A stretch of 64,000 nucleotides of DNA. It comes from Planctomycetota bacterium. GTDB lineage: Bacteria > Planctomycetota > UBA8742 > UBA2392. Below the pieces are notes generated by a model that was not told where the DNA came from, searched no databases, and saw nothing but the letters and a program-made list of their open reading frames with translations. This document shows, piece after piece, positions 53,216 through 61,959 of this stretch. Both the position numbers and the translations under genes were made by a program. Location: NCBI GenBank assembly GCA_003576915.1, contig QEVF01000016.1, positions 1 through 64,000 of the forward strand, written 5' to 3'. The stretch's first letter is position 1. The number at the start of each line of letters is the position of its first letter.

Positions 53216-53896
53216 CTAAGCCATCTGGCTCCTCTGGCGCCGCATGACGGCGAAGGCCGCCAGCAGCGACATCAGCGAAACCGCGATACTCACCAACACC
53301 AGCCTCAACGCTGCGGCCTCGCCATCCACGGAGTTGAGGGCGCCGTACACGGCAATGGGTATGGTGCGGGTTTCACCCTCAATGTCTCCGGCCAGAATGA
53401 TGGTGGCGCCGAACTCCCCCAGTGAGCGGGCAAAGGAGAGCACGCTGCCGCCTACAATGCCCGGCAAAGCCAGAGGCAGCGTAACCCGCGCAAAGGTGCC
53501 CAGGCGGCCCCGGCCCAGGCTGCGTGAGACCTGCTCGAGGCGTCGATCGACACCAAGAATGGACAGGCGGATGCTTTCCACCATCAATGGAAAACCCACA
53601 ACCGATGCCGCAATCACGCAGGCGGCCGTGGTGAACGCGATGCGCTCCCCGAACATTGCGTCAAAGGCCATGCCCACGGGACCTCGCACTCCGAAAACCT
53701 TGAGGAGCAGGTAGCCGGTGACCACCGGCGGCAGCACCAGCGGCAGCATGATCAAGCCCTGCACCAGGGCTCGAAGGGGAGAGTTCCAACGGGCGAGCAA
53801 CCAGCCCAGCAGCACGCCCGGCACGAGTGACATGGCAACGCTCAGGACCCCCACCCGCAGGGTCAACCAGACGATTTCAAGTTCAGCGGGCGTCAT
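53216..53896 (-). CDS. modB: Molybdate ABC transporter permease
   Basis: A 226-residue inner-membrane permease with about five helices and the EAA-loop-like SRSLGRGRLGTFARVTLPLALPGI that contacts ModC. FARSLGEFGATIILAG is characteristic of ModB/CysT permeases. ATG 53896 shares one base with the modA stop (TGATG). Confidence 0.92.
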   Translation of the reverse strand: MTPAELEIVWLTLRVGVLSVAMSLVPGVLLGWLLARWNSPLRALVQGLIMLPLVLPPVVTGYLLLKVFGVRGPVGMAFDAMFGERIAFTTAACVIAASVVGFPLMVESIRLSILGVDRRLEQVSRSLGRGRLGTFARVTLPLALPGIVGGSVLSFARSLGEFGATIILAGDIEGETRTIPIAVYGALNSVDGEAAALRLVLVSIAVSLMSLLAAFAVMRRQRSQMA

Positions 53897-54690
53897 CAGG
53901 GTGCGTCCCCCGGGAGAAAGCCTCTCTTGCTCAGGCGTTCCTGCCCCGAAGCACTGAGAATGTGCTCGAGCAATCGGCGTGCGCCTTCAAGGCTGCGGCC
54001 CCCTTTGCAGAGAGCGGCGGGGTATTCGATGGGCGAATGGCTGCCCAGGGCAAACGTGAACATCTCGCGCACGGCGGGGTCGGCCCTGGCGTCGCTGGCA
54101 TAGACAAACCCGGCCTCGCACTCCGCGGCCGCCACGGCGCGCAGCACCGCTCGGACATCCTTCTGGCCGACGAATCGGCCTTTGACGTGATCAAGCACCC
54201 CCGCATGCTTGAGGGCCTCCCGGGCGTACTTTCCGGCGGGGACGTTTTCACCGGCAATGGCGATCCTGAGAAAACCGCTCTTGCGCAGGTCTTGGGCGCT
54301 CCGGGCGTCCGCCACGCCGTCCTTGGGAGCAATGCACACCAGACGATTGCGGGCCACCACGGCCGGCAGTCCATCGAGGGCGTTGGCCTGCTGCAGTTTG
54401 GCCGTCCAGTCTGCGCTGGCGGCAATGAAGAGGTCACAGGGCGCGCCTTCCAGCACCTGGCGAGCCAGATCGCTGGTGGCTCCGAAGCTCGCTTTCACAC
54501 GGTAGGGCCCGTCGCGTTCGAAGTCTTCCTTCCAGTCCGCAACTACGTCGCTGAGGCTTGCTGCGGCAAACACCCGAACCTCCGTCACGGGCGCCGGAGC
54601 TTTAGCCGGCGCGTTGGGGCTGCCGGCGCCTTGCCCGCTGCAGCCCCATAGGCAGACGAATGCGAGCAGCACGAATGGTATCCGGTTCAA
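53896..54690 (-). CDS. modA: Molybdate-binding lipoprotein
   Basis: A 264-residue substrate-binding protein. VRVFAAASLSDVVADW and ASFGATSDLARQV are ModA hallmarks. The lipobox is CLWGC. The start is inferred as TTG 54690 because GGAG lies 6 nt upstream and it gives a proper lipoprotein signal. The open frame continues far upstream, antisense to the Nif3-like gene, without meaning. Lipid anchoring is unusual relative to soluble enterobacterial ModA. Confidence 0.88.
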   Translation of the reverse strand: MNRIPFVLLAFVCLWGCSGQGAGSPNAPAKAPAPVTEVRVFAAASLSDVVADWKEDFERDGPYRVKASFGATSDLARQVLEGAPCDLFIAASADWTAKLQQANALDGLPAVVARNRLVCIAPKDGVADARSAQDLRKSGFLRIAIAGENVPAGKYAREALKHAGVLDHVKGRFVGQKDVRAVLRAVAAAECEAGFVYASDARADPAVREMFTFALGSHSPIEYPAALCKGGRSLEGARRLLEHILSASGQERLSKRGFLPGDAP

Positions 54691-54813
54691 GGCTTTCTCC
54701 AAGATACCCCGCAGAAGGCTGCGCCAGTTGCGCCGGCCTGCATCAGCTTGCGCAAACTCGTGGCGGCCCGCCAGCGGGGGGCTGAAAAGGCGGCAACTGG
54801 CACTTTTCGACCC

Positions 54814-54842
54814 GGTCGGGCCCAAGTCAACCCGGCCCGACC
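54814..54842. repeat. Perfect 9-bp inverted repeat upstream of modA
   Basis: GGTCGGGCC (54814-54822) and GGCCCGACC (54834-54842) are exact reverse complements with an 11-nt loop. It lies in the 273-bp gap between divergent modA and the Nif3-like gene. Confidence 0.6.
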
Positions 54843-54867
54843 TCCACTTCCAGCGGCTTCTCAGCCC

Positions 54868-54915
54868 CTGAAATGCGCAAGCCATCCCCGGCTTGCGCCG
54901 CAGGCCGTATTTCAG
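54868..54915. repeat. Extended hairpin upstream of modA and the Nif3-like gene
   Basis: GCGCAAGCC (54875-54883) pairs with GGCTTGCGC (54890-54898). Outside it CTGAAAT (54868-54874) pairs with ATTTCAG (54909-54915), leaving a 10-nt bulge. It may be a structured RNA leader or a regulator site. I could not match it to a known riboswitch. Confidence 0.5.
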
Positions 54916-54963
54916 CGGCCTGCTAGGGAAACTCTCAGGTGCCCTTGCTATCCTCTGCGCCCC

Positions 54964-56064
54964 ATGCGCGTGAGCCAGCTTACTGATTTCTTTGACCGCC
55001 TGTACCCTTTCGCGCTCGCGGAAGAGTGGGACAACGTGGGGCTCATTGCGGGCAACCCCCGCGCCGAAGTGTCCGGTGTTCTCTTCGCCCTGGACCTCCT
55101 GCCGGAAGTCATGGAGGAAGCCATCGACGAGGGTTGCAATGTCATTGTGACGCACCACCCGCCCATTTTCCGCCCTATCAGGCGCATCCGCACCACGGAG
55201 GCCCAGGGCGAGCTGCTGGCCCGCCTCTTCAAGAACGACGTCAGTTGTGTGGCGCTGCACACCAACCTCGACAGCGCCGAGGGCGGTCTCAATGACACGC
55301 TTTGCGAACTCCTCGGCCTCGCCAAGGTCCGCCCCCTGGTGGATTCCGGGCGCGACCGCCTCTACAAATTGGTGACCTTCGTGCCGGCCGAAAGTCTGGC
55401 CAAAGTCCGCCAAGCCATGTGGCAAGCCGGCGCCGGGGCCATCACCGATTACGTGGACTGCAGTTTCGCCTCCCAGGGCGTTGGCACCTTCCGCGGGCTC
55501 GAGGGCAAGACCCACCCCACCGTCGGCAAGCCGGGCCGCCTGGAGGAGGCCGCGGAAATGCGCCTCGAGGTCATCCTGCGCCGCGAGATTTCGGGCCGCG
55601 TCGTCGAGGCCATGAAACAGGCACACCCCTACGAAGAGGTTGCCTACGACCTCTATCCGCTGCACAACAAAGAGCCGCGCACCGGGCTTGCCCGCATCGG
55701 CAGCCTGAAAAAAGCCCTGAGTCTGGCGGAGTTCTGCCGCCGCGTTCAGGACGCCGGGATCTTCGTGACTCGCGTGCTGGGCGACGCCGACAAGTCCTTG
55801 CGCAAAGTGGCACTCTGCAGCGGAGCCGGAAGTGATTTCGTCGGCGATGCCAGCAGCGCCGGCGCCGACGTGTACCTTACGGCCGAGTTGAAGCACCATC
55901 ACGGTGCCATGGCGCGACATGCGGACATGGCATTGATCGAGGCTGAACATTTTTCGCTCGAGCGCCATCACTGGCCCAGGCTGGCCAGGCTGGTGGAGCG
56001 CGAGTTCAAGGGCATGAAGACGAGAGTATCCAAGCGTGAATCCCTACACTGGCGGCCTGCCTAA
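54964..56064 (+). CDS. Nif3-like dinuclear metal centre protein
   Basis: A 366-residue member of the Nif3/GTP-cyclohydrolase-I-type-2 family. Metal-binding histidines are seen in VIVTHHPPIF and ALHTNLD, and in the C-terminal TAELKHHH and IEAEHFSLE. The central insert (about 130-250) is the PII-like domain of long-form members. The biochemical role is unsettled. ATG 54964. The next gene overlaps its 3' end by 29 nt. Confidence 0.88.
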   Translation: MRVSQLTDFFDRLYPFALAEEWDNVGLIAGNPRAEVSGVLFALDLLPEVMEEAIDEGCNVIVTHHPPIFRPIRRIRTTEAQGELLARLFKNDVSCVALHTNLDSAEGGLNDTLCELLGLAKVRPLVDSGRDRLYKLVTFVPAESLAKVRQAMWQAGAGAITDYVDCSFASQGVGTFRGLEGKTHPTVGKPGRLEEAAEMRLEVILRREISGRVVEAMKQAHPYEEVAYDLYPLHNKEPRTGLARIGSLKKALSLAEFCRRVQDAGIFVTRVLGDADKSLRKVALCSGAGSDFVGDASSAGADVYLTAELKHHHGAMARHADMALIEAEHFSLERHHWPRLARLVEREFKGMKTRVSKRESLHWRPA

Positions 56065-56710
56065 GGGCGGTCCGAAAGCAAGCGCCACGTTCGTGCGCGA
56101 AGACGAATTGCAGACGGAGAAAGCCCAGCGGCCCTTTCCGCCGCAGGCCCGCAAATTCTACTGGTTCATCTACACGCCGGCGCTTCTGATCGTCGCCGGC
56201 CTGCCTCTGCTGCTCGAACTGCTCGGTGTCCATGTGGCCATCGGGCCCTGGCTGGGACTGCTGATCACGATTCCCGTCACCATCATCGCCATGTTTGCCG
56301 TCGGGTTTCTGCGCGAGGGCATGATCGGCAATATCGCCTATGCCATGGTTACGCTCTTCTCCATGACCCTGGCCTACTCCCTTGAATTCCCGCCCGACCA
56401 GACAGACCAGGCCATCCTCTGGCGCGCGGCGGCGCCGGTGATCGCGTTTGTCGTAACCGTATTTCTATGGAAGGATCTAAAGCGCCATCTGCGCGAGTGG
56501 CACTACCGTGTGGCGTCCGGCGAAAGCTGGCAGGACATTCTCGCCCAGATGCAGCAGGCCAATGTCATCCAGAAGGCCGGAGGCAAGCCCGCCCTGACGG
56601 AAGACGGCACGGTGGTCGATGCTGAAGAACTGATGCCGCGCCCCGGCTTCCGGCAGAAACCCCAGAAGAAGAAGGGCGAGGGCAAGCGCAAGAAACCCAA
56701 GCTGCGCTAG
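56036..56710 (+). CDS. Integral membrane protein of unknown function
   Basis: A 224-residue protein. It has four hydrophobic segments between residues 42 and 145 (YWFIYTPALLIVAGLPLLLE; LGLLITIPVTIIAMFAVGFL) and a basic Lys-rich C-terminus (QKKKGEGKRKKPKLR). No family is recognised. The GTG start overlaps the Nif3-like gene, suggesting coupling. Confidence 0.65.
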   Translation: MNPYTGGLPKGGPKASATFVREDELQTEKAQRPFPPQARKFYWFIYTPALLIVAGLPLLLELLGVHVAIGPWLGLLITIPVTIIAMFAVGFLREGMIGNIAYAMVTLFSMTLAYSLEFPPDQTDQAILWRAAAPVIAFVVTVFLWKDLKRHLREWHYRVASGESWQDILAQMQQANVIQKAGGKPALTEDGTVVDAEELMPRPGFRQKPQKKKGEGKRKKPKLR

Positions 56711-56737
56711 CAGGCCCTGTCACCAGTGCCCGCCAGA

Positions 56738-57361
56738 TCATTGAGCCCAGCGGCCCTTGCCTGCCTGCCGCGCCTTTTGTTCCAGCGCGCTGAATTGCCT
56801 GGAGTAGCGGGTGTTCGGAGCCACGGCCATGGCCCTGGCATGGCCCTCCATCAGCAACAACTCGTTGATCATCTCGCCGCCGGGAAGGTGAACATAGGCC
56901 AGGGTGCGACCGTAGCGGTCAACGCGTTCCTTATCAAAGCTCAGGCGCACCTGGGCGTCTGGCTTGAGCCGTTCGTAAAGCCAGAGCGCCTGTCTCCAGC
57001 CGGCGCTGGAAGGATCAAAGTGATCCTGACTCACTTCGTCGCAATCCACGCCGATGAACCGGACCCGCTCCTCACCGCTTTCGCCGGAGATGATGAGCGT
57101 GTCACCGTCCACCACCCGCAACACCCGCACAAATCCCCGTCGCAGTTCAGTAGGAGGCGGCAAGTCAAGGCGCGGCCTGGCCACACTGACTTGCCCGCCC
57201 GCGTTGTTGGCGGGAGCGCCGGAGTAGATGCCGTCAGAGCGCAGGCGAAACGGAAAATAGCCCTGGACCAGGAGCCAGCCCACGGCCGCCGCCGCAAGAC
57301 AAAGCAGCAGCCCTGCGGCCAGCCTCGTGTTTACTTCGCCCCTGGAGGGTCTTGGTGCCAT
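56738..57361 (-). CDS. Membrane-anchored thermonuclease-like (SNase) protein
   Basis: A 207-residue protein with one N-terminal membrane segment (LAAGLLLCLAAAAVGWLLV) and a staphylococcal-nuclease domain from about 80. VVDGDTLII, VRFIGVDCDEV and VDRYGRTLAYV carry the calcium-binding acids and catalytic arginines; the usual PE after the first arginine is DE. It probably degrades extracellular or periplasmic nucleic acid. Its ATG overlaps that of the divergent PAP2 gene. Confidence 0.82.
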   Translation of the reverse strand: MAPRPSRGEVNTRLAAGLLLCLAAAAVGWLLVQGYFPFRLRSDGIYSGAPANNAGGQVSVARPRLDLPPPTELRRGFVRVLRVVDGDTLIISGESGEERVRFIGVDCDEVSQDHFDPSSAGWRQALWLYERLKPDAQVRLSFDKERVDRYGRTLAYVHLPGGEMINELLLMEGHARAMAVAPNTRYSRQFSALEQKARQAGKGRWAQ

Positions 57362-57938
57362 GGGGAAAATGTACACGGCCTGGCGACAGTCGCCCGCTGA
57401 TTCGTACAACATCGCCATGCGGGAGCTGGACCGACAGGCCTCTCGACCCATTCATGCCCTTTCGCTGGGGCTGCTGGACTACCTTCTGGCAGTCCCCGGC
57501 ATGATGTTTGGAAGCTACTTCATGCCGGTCACCCTTTCACTGGTTGGGGTGCTTCTGGGCTGGAAGTTCACACTGGTGGGGCTGGCGGCCTGCCTGGCCA
57601 CACTGGCCATCACGGATCCGCTCAAGCACTGGGCAGCGCGGCAGCGCCCTCAACCACTGGAGGCGCCGCGCAGGGTCGCCATCCGGACGCTGGTAAGGAA
57701 TCCGTCGTTCCCCTCCGGAGACAGCGCCCAGGCCGCCATGATCGCGACGATGCTCTGGCTGAACGCGCCACTGGAAGGCTGGGTTCGTCATCTGCTTTTG
57801 CTGATTGCGCCGGCCTGCATGTTCGCAAGGGTATATTTCGGTGCTCACTGGGTGGGTGACACGCTGGCGGGCGCGGCCATCGGCGCGGCAGTTTGGTTTG
57901 TGTTTCAAGGTTTGTTCAGCGACTTTCTGGCCGCCTGA
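57360..57938 (+). CDS. PAP2-family membrane phosphatase
   Basis: A 192-residue protein with five to six membrane helices. The three phosphatase motifs are KHWAARQRP, PSFPSGDSAQ (Asp replaces the usual His) and ARVYFGAHWVGD. PAP2 enzymes hydrolyse lipid phosphates such as undecaprenyl diphosphate. The substituted motif 2 occurs in a subset of the family. The start at 57360 would overlap the divergent nuclease start codon, so ATG 57417 (MRELDRQ) may be the real one. Confidence 0.75.
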   Translation: MGKMYTAWRQSPADSYNIAMRELDRQASRPIHALSLGLLDYLLAVPGMMFGSYFMPVTLSLVGVLLGWKFTLVGLAACLATLAITDPLKHWAARQRPQPLEAPRRVAIRTLVRNPSFPSGDSAQAAMIATMLWLNAPLEGWVRHLLLLIAPACMFARVYFGAHWVGDTLAGAAIGAAVWFVFQGLFSDFLAA

Positions 57939-57953
57939 GCGGGCTGCGCTCAG

Positions 57954-57981
57954 TTGTCCGCCCCTGCAAAGATACTATAAG
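57954..57981 (+). promoter_or_regulatory. Sigma70-like promoter of metK
   Basis: TTGTCC (57954-57959) and TATAAG (57976-57981) are 16 bp apart. The leader would be about 38 nt and contains one small hairpin (57995-57999 with 58003-58007). This is too short for a known SAM riboswitch. Confidence 0.5.
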
Positions 57982-58025
57982 GGGCGCCCTGATCGCCCGC
58001 TTCGGGCACTCCTTGGAGCTTGCAG

Positions 58026-59174
58026 ATGGCAGAGCGCTTTTTGTTCACCAGTGAATCCGTGGGCGAGGGACACCCGGACAAGATTTGCGACCAGGTTTCA
58101 GACGCGGTTCTTGACGCAATTCTGGCCAAGGATCCCAAGGCTCGCGTGGCCTGCGAAACGGCCACGACCACGGGCCTGATCATCGTCATCGGTGAGATCA
58201 CCACCACGGCCAAAGAGGTGCTGGCGACCATCGGCGACATTGCCCGCGAGGCAGCCCGCGAGATCGGCTACACCAAGGCCGAGTACGGCCTCGATGCGGA
58301 GTCCTGCGGTGTCATGGTGGCCGTCCACGGCCAGTCGCCCGACATCGCCATGGGCGTGGATGAAAAGGCCGGCCATGAGCAGGGCGCCGGCGACCAGGGC
58401 ATGATGTTTGGCTATGCATGCGACGAAACACCGGAGTTGATGCCCGCCGCCATTTCCTTCGCGCATCGCCTGACGGCCCGCCAGGCCAAGCTGCGCAAGG
58501 ATGGCACCCTCAAGTGGTTGCGCCCTGACTGCAAGAGCCAGGTTACGGTGGAGTACGAAGGCGGAAAGATCGCCCGCGTTCACACCCTGGTGCTTTCCAC
58601 CCAGCATGACCCCGGCATCTCCCAGGCGCAGATCAAAGAGCAGGTCATCGAGCAGATCATCAAGCCGGTAATCCCCGCCAACCTGCTGGACAAACAGACC
58701 ATCTACCACGTCAACCCCACGGGCAGCTTCGTCATCGGCGGCCCCCACGGGGACTCGGGCCTCACAGGCCGCAAGATCATCGTCGACACTTACGGCGGTG
58801 CCGCGCCCCACGGCGGCGGTGCGTTCAGCGGCAAGGACCCCAGCAAGGTAGACCGCAGCGCGGCTTACTTCGCGCGTTACGCGGCCAAGAACGTGGTAAA
58901 GGCGGGCCTGGCCTCGAAGTGCCAGATTCAGGTCGCCTACGCCATTGGCGTGGCCGAGCCGGTGAGCATCAACGTTGAAACGTTCGGCACGGGCAAGGTC
59001 TCGGACGCCAAGATCGCGGAGTTGCTGCGCAAGCACGTGAGCTTCAAGCCCAAGGCCATCATTGAGCGGCTGAACCTGCTTCGCCCGATCTACCGCGCGA
59101 CGGCGAAGAATGGTCACTTTGGTCACGAATCGTTCCCCTGGGAAAAGACCGATCTGGCCGACAAGTTGAAGTAG
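58026..59174 (+). CDS. metK: S-adenosylmethionine synthetase
   Basis: A 382-residue enzyme forming SAM from methionine and [20 protein letters not shown] at the start and [25 protein letters not shown] are invariant blocks. The [12 protein letters not shown] motif is intact. ATG 58026 has GGAG upstream. The SAM product serves HemW, RlmN, RsmD and the methyltransferases in this window. Confidence 0.96.
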   Translation: MAERFLFTSESVGEGHPDKICDQVSDAVLDAILAKDPKARVACETATTTGLIIVIGEITTTAKEVLATIGDIAREAAREIGYTKAEYGLDAESCGVMVAVHGQSPDIAMGVDEKAGHEQGAGDQGMMFGYACDETPELMPAAISFAHRLTARQAKLRKDGTLKWLRPDCKSQVTVEYEGGKIARVHTLVLSTQHDPGISQAQIKEQVIEQIIKPVIPANLLDKQTIYHVNPTGSFVIGGPHGDSGLTGRKIIVDTYGGAAPHGGGAFSGKDPSKVDRSAAYFARYAAKNVVKAGLASKCQIQVAYAIGVAEPVSINVETFGTGKVSDAKIAELLRKHVSFKPKAIIERLNLLRPIYRATAKNGHFGHESFPWEKTDLADKLK

Positions 59175-59375
59175 CCGTGGACCGTAGCGTGGCCGGGCTC
59201 AAGTTTCAGGGGCCTGTCACGCCGCTGAAAGGCCGCCATCACGGCATCTCGGGGCGAAAGGCACTTTTTTTGCAAAACTTGCTGGAATAAATGTTTGCCG
59301 CGTCTATCATTCGCGCGCACTACGGGTTGGGTCATTTACAACTAACAAAACTCGCGTACTAACGAGGGGGAATCC

Positions 59376-59732
59376 ATGGCTGACGCACCGGCTGCTGTTG
59401 AACAAAAGACACTTGAATCGCTCGGCGTTTCGAAGGACATCGCGGAGAACGCCAAGCTGATGTGGATCGTTTCCGGCATTTTCTCGATCTGGGGCCCGAT
59501 TCTCTTCGGCTACGTGATCAAGAAGGAAGGCCAGGACCAGAGCGAGTGGTACAAGGCCCAGGTCAAGGCCTGCTGGATCATCGCCATCATCTCGTTCATC
59601 GGCTACTACTGCTTCTTCGGCTGGCTGTTCGGCATCTATCTCGGCTGGCTCGGTTTCTCGCAGATCGGCGCGGGCAAGGATCCCCACGTCATGATCGTCG
59701 CCAAGGACGGCTTCAAGCCCGCCGGCGCCTAA
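59376..59732 (+). CDS. Small membrane protein of unknown function
   Basis: A 118-residue protein with two hydrophobic segments (LMWIVSGIFSIWGPILFGYVI; ACWIIAIISFIGYYCFFGWLFG). It resembles small DUF4870-like proteins, but I am not certain of the family. It has a strong purine-rich ribosome-binding site (GAGGGGGA) and its own terminator, suggesting good expression. Confidence 0.65.
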   Translation: MADAPAAVEQKTLESLGVSKDIAENAKLMWIVSGIFSIWGPILFGYVIKKEGQDQSEWYKAQVKACWIIAIISFIGYYCFFGWLFGIYLGWLGFSQIGAGKDPHVMIVAKDGFKPAGA

Positions 59733-59750
59733 GCATCTGTGCATTCCTCG

Positions 59751-59783
59751 AAGTGGGCCGGTTCACCGGCCCACTTTTGTTTT
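59751..59783 (+). terminator. Strong intrinsic terminator after the small membrane protein gene
   Basis: A perfect 11-bp stem (59751-59761 with 59766-59776), loop TTCA, followed by TTGTTTT. It ends 10 bp before the YaeQ-like gene. Confidence 0.9.
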
Positions 59784-59792
59784 GCGGTCTCC

Positions 59793-60329
59793 ATGCGCCT
59801 GACCGTCGACCTCTCCGTAAACGACTTCGATCGCGACCTGTTCGCTGAGCGCAAGCTCGTGTTTGAGCAGCGCGAGGGCGAGGGCCTGGTCCATGTTGTC
59901 CTCAAGCTACTCGCTTTTGCCCTGTACTTTGACCCCCGCCTCGTGGTCGAGCCCAGCTTTGAAGACGAGTACAAGCCGGACCTGCTCATCCGCGCCGATG
60001 ACTACCGTCCTGAACTATGGGTCGAGTGCGGGCAAGTAACCGTCCGCAAGCTCGACAAGATCACCTTCCGCTACTACACGAGCCGCTTCGCTGTCGTCAA
60101 ACAACAGCGCCGCGAGATTGACGACCTCCTGGAACGCTGTCGCGGCGAAGTGCGACGGCTCGAAGCCCTGGAACTTGTCGCATTCGACCCGAATTTCTGC
60201 CTGCGCCTGGCGGACATGCTCAGCGGGCGCAATGACGTTGTCGTGGTGATCGCGGGCACTTCCATTCAGGTTGTCATCGGCGGAGTGACCGAGACCTCCA
60301 CGCTGCACCGCATTCACGCCAAGGCATGA
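59793..60329 (+). CDS. YaeQ-like protein (PD-(D/E)xK fold)
   Basis: A 178-residue protein matching the YaeQ family: FEQREGEGLVHVVLKLLAFALYF, then DEYKPDLLIR and ELWVECGQVTVRKLDKI. The Asp, Glu and Lys in the last two blocks are the restriction-endonuclease-like core. YaeQ has been linked to transcription elongation in enterobacteria, but the function is unclear. It starts immediately after the terminator at 59751. Confidence 0.75.
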   Translation: MRLTVDLSVNDFDRDLFAERKLVFEQREGEGLVHVVLKLLAFALYFDPRLVVEPSFEDEYKPDLLIRADDYRPELWVECGQVTVRKLDKITFRYYTSRFAVVKQQRREIDDLLERCRGEVRRLEALELVAFDPNFCLRLADMLSGRNDVVVVIAGTSIQVVIGGVTETSTLHRIHAKA

Positions 60330-60392
60330 CCTTGCAGAAATTCAAGGCCGCCGCCTCTCTCGCCCCGGCGCGCCTGAGGCTACACTGGCCGC

Positions 60393-61769
60393 ATGCTGCG
60401 AAGCCTTTCAGCGCTGGTGGCTCTCGCCCTCTTCGGCCTGTGCATTCGTGCCCAGGACCTGCCGCCATCGTTTCCGAACTCCCCCGTGGGCTTTGATGAG
60501 GGCAAAGCCGCGCTTCTGGAATCTCTGGCTGACAGCCGCCTGGACCCCTCGGATGTCGTCGAGCGCCTGTTCGAAGACGCGTCCATGGATGAGATGTGCG
60601 CCTTCGTTCAGGCCCAGTTGCTCAGCGACGAAGTCAAGGCCCTTGACACACTCCTTGACTGCAAGGGCGAACTGGCGCGGGCCGAAGACGTTGCGGCCCT
60701 GCGCAAGGTGCTGGAAAGCCGCAAGCTCCGCGCCCAGAGTGTCGTCACGGCCCTGGGCAAGATGCTCGACAAGCGGGAGCTGACTCCAAGCCAGACTGCC
60801 GCCTGGTTTTACAGCCGGAACTTCAACGCGCGCTGCATCGCGGGCGCCCTCGACCGCCAGAGCAATGGTGCGCGGGAACTGCTCGCGGATCTGGCGGCCA
60901 TGAACGCCAGGAAAAAGGGAGCTGATGAGCTGTTCCAGCGCGCCTTCTGGGAATTTGACCTGCGGGATTCCACACGCATGGCCGGCGGGCACTACGACCT
61001 GGCGCAACTCGTTGAATCCCTGCTGGAATTGGGCGTCGATTCCGGCGTCTGGGCCAAGGCCCAGAACCTTCGTGAAGCCAAAGACCTGAGCGTCGAACAA
61101 CGCGCTCTGATTGCCTGGGGCGACGCCGTCCTGCTGGCCGCCGCGTTCGATGGACGCACGAGTGAACGGGACCTCGTGGAGGCCGCCCTGGACCACTTCC
61201 GCCGCCTGGCCCGCCAGGGTCAGGGCAGCGAGGCGGTGCTGGCCGCAGGCGTTCGCCGGGCCGGCATTTCCACGCGCTGGTTCCGCACGGGCGGGCCGGG
61301 GGTTGTCGGCGTCTATGAAGGACCTTGGGGGGGTGCCTCTCCTCCCACGCAAAGCGCCCTGGAGCTGGGAGCGGCCATGGGCGACGAGTTCGCCCAGGGT
61401 CTCAATGAGGCCATCAAGGCGCATTTTGCACGGACCGGGCGCCGCCTGAGGATGGTCCTTTACGAAGACGGCAGCGCCCGGGCGATGCTGAACCTGGAGA
61501 CGCCCCTCGTGTATGCCGCCGACACGCCCCTCGGGCGCGGCCAGAGCAACTGGATCCTGTTCGAGGGTCGCGCCAGCGCCAAGGGCAAGTCGGCCCTGCT
61601 CAGCCTGGTGTTCAGCGGCAACAACCGCCCGGCGGTAACGGAGTTCGAGTTGTCGGCGCTGACGCTGACGACCAACGGCGTGTTCCTGGCGGCCACAGTC
61701 GAGCGCGCCGGGACCAAGCCTGAAGAGTTGCTCCTGCGACGCGTCGGGCGCAATTGCCCGGCCCGCTGA
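60393..61769 (+). CDS. Exported protein of unknown function
   Basis: A 458-residue protein with a signal peptide (LSALVALALFGLCIRAQD). A helical, Leu/Ala/Glu-rich region to about 290 is followed by a beta-rich C-terminus. I do not recognise any domain. ATG 60393 follows the YaeQ-like gene by 63 bp on the same strand. It may be a periplasmic or secreted protein. Confidence 0.6.
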   Translation: MLRSLSALVALALFGLCIRAQDLPPSFPNSPVGFDEGKAALLESLADSRLDPSDVVERLFEDASMDEMCAFVQAQLLSDEVKALDTLLDCKGELARAEDVAALRKVLESRKLRAQSVVTALGKMLDKRELTPSQTAAWFYSRNFNARCIAGALDRQSNGARELLADLAAMNARKKGADELFQRAFWEFDLRDSTRMAGGHYDLAQLVESLLELGVDSGVWAKAQNLREAKDLSVEQRALIAWGDAVLLAAAFDGRTSERDLVEAALDHFRRLARQGQGSEAVLAAGVRRAGISTRWFRTGGPGVVGVYEGPWGGASPPTQSALELGAAMGDEFAQGLNEAIKAHFARTGRRLRMVLYEDGSARAMLNLETPLVYAADTPLGRGQSNWILFEGRASAKGKSALLSLVFSGNNRPAVTEFELSALTLTTNGVFLAATVERAGTKPEELLLRRVGRNCPAR

Positions 61770-61959
61770 GACCTGGCAGGTCTTTGAAACAGTTGCATCC
61801 GGCCACTTTTTTTGGCGCGGTCGGGCCAAAGTGAATGAGGCCCGGCATGCGTTCCAGGCGGCTCTTCTGTGCGAAACTCGGCGCCCAGGCGCCTTGGTGC
61901 TTTGCTGTTTGCAGCCCGCGACCCGGCAGCGCCTCGCGCAAGAGTTGAAGAGGTCGAGG

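Noticed and set aside
54691..55971. Upstream extension of modA to 55971
   Set aside because: The extension is antisense to the Nif3-like gene; the lipoprotein signal and GGAG place the start at 54690.
57954..58025. SAM riboswitch upstream of metK
   Set aside because: A promoter-like pair leaves only about 38 nt of leader with one tiny hairpin; no known SAM riboswitch core was seen.
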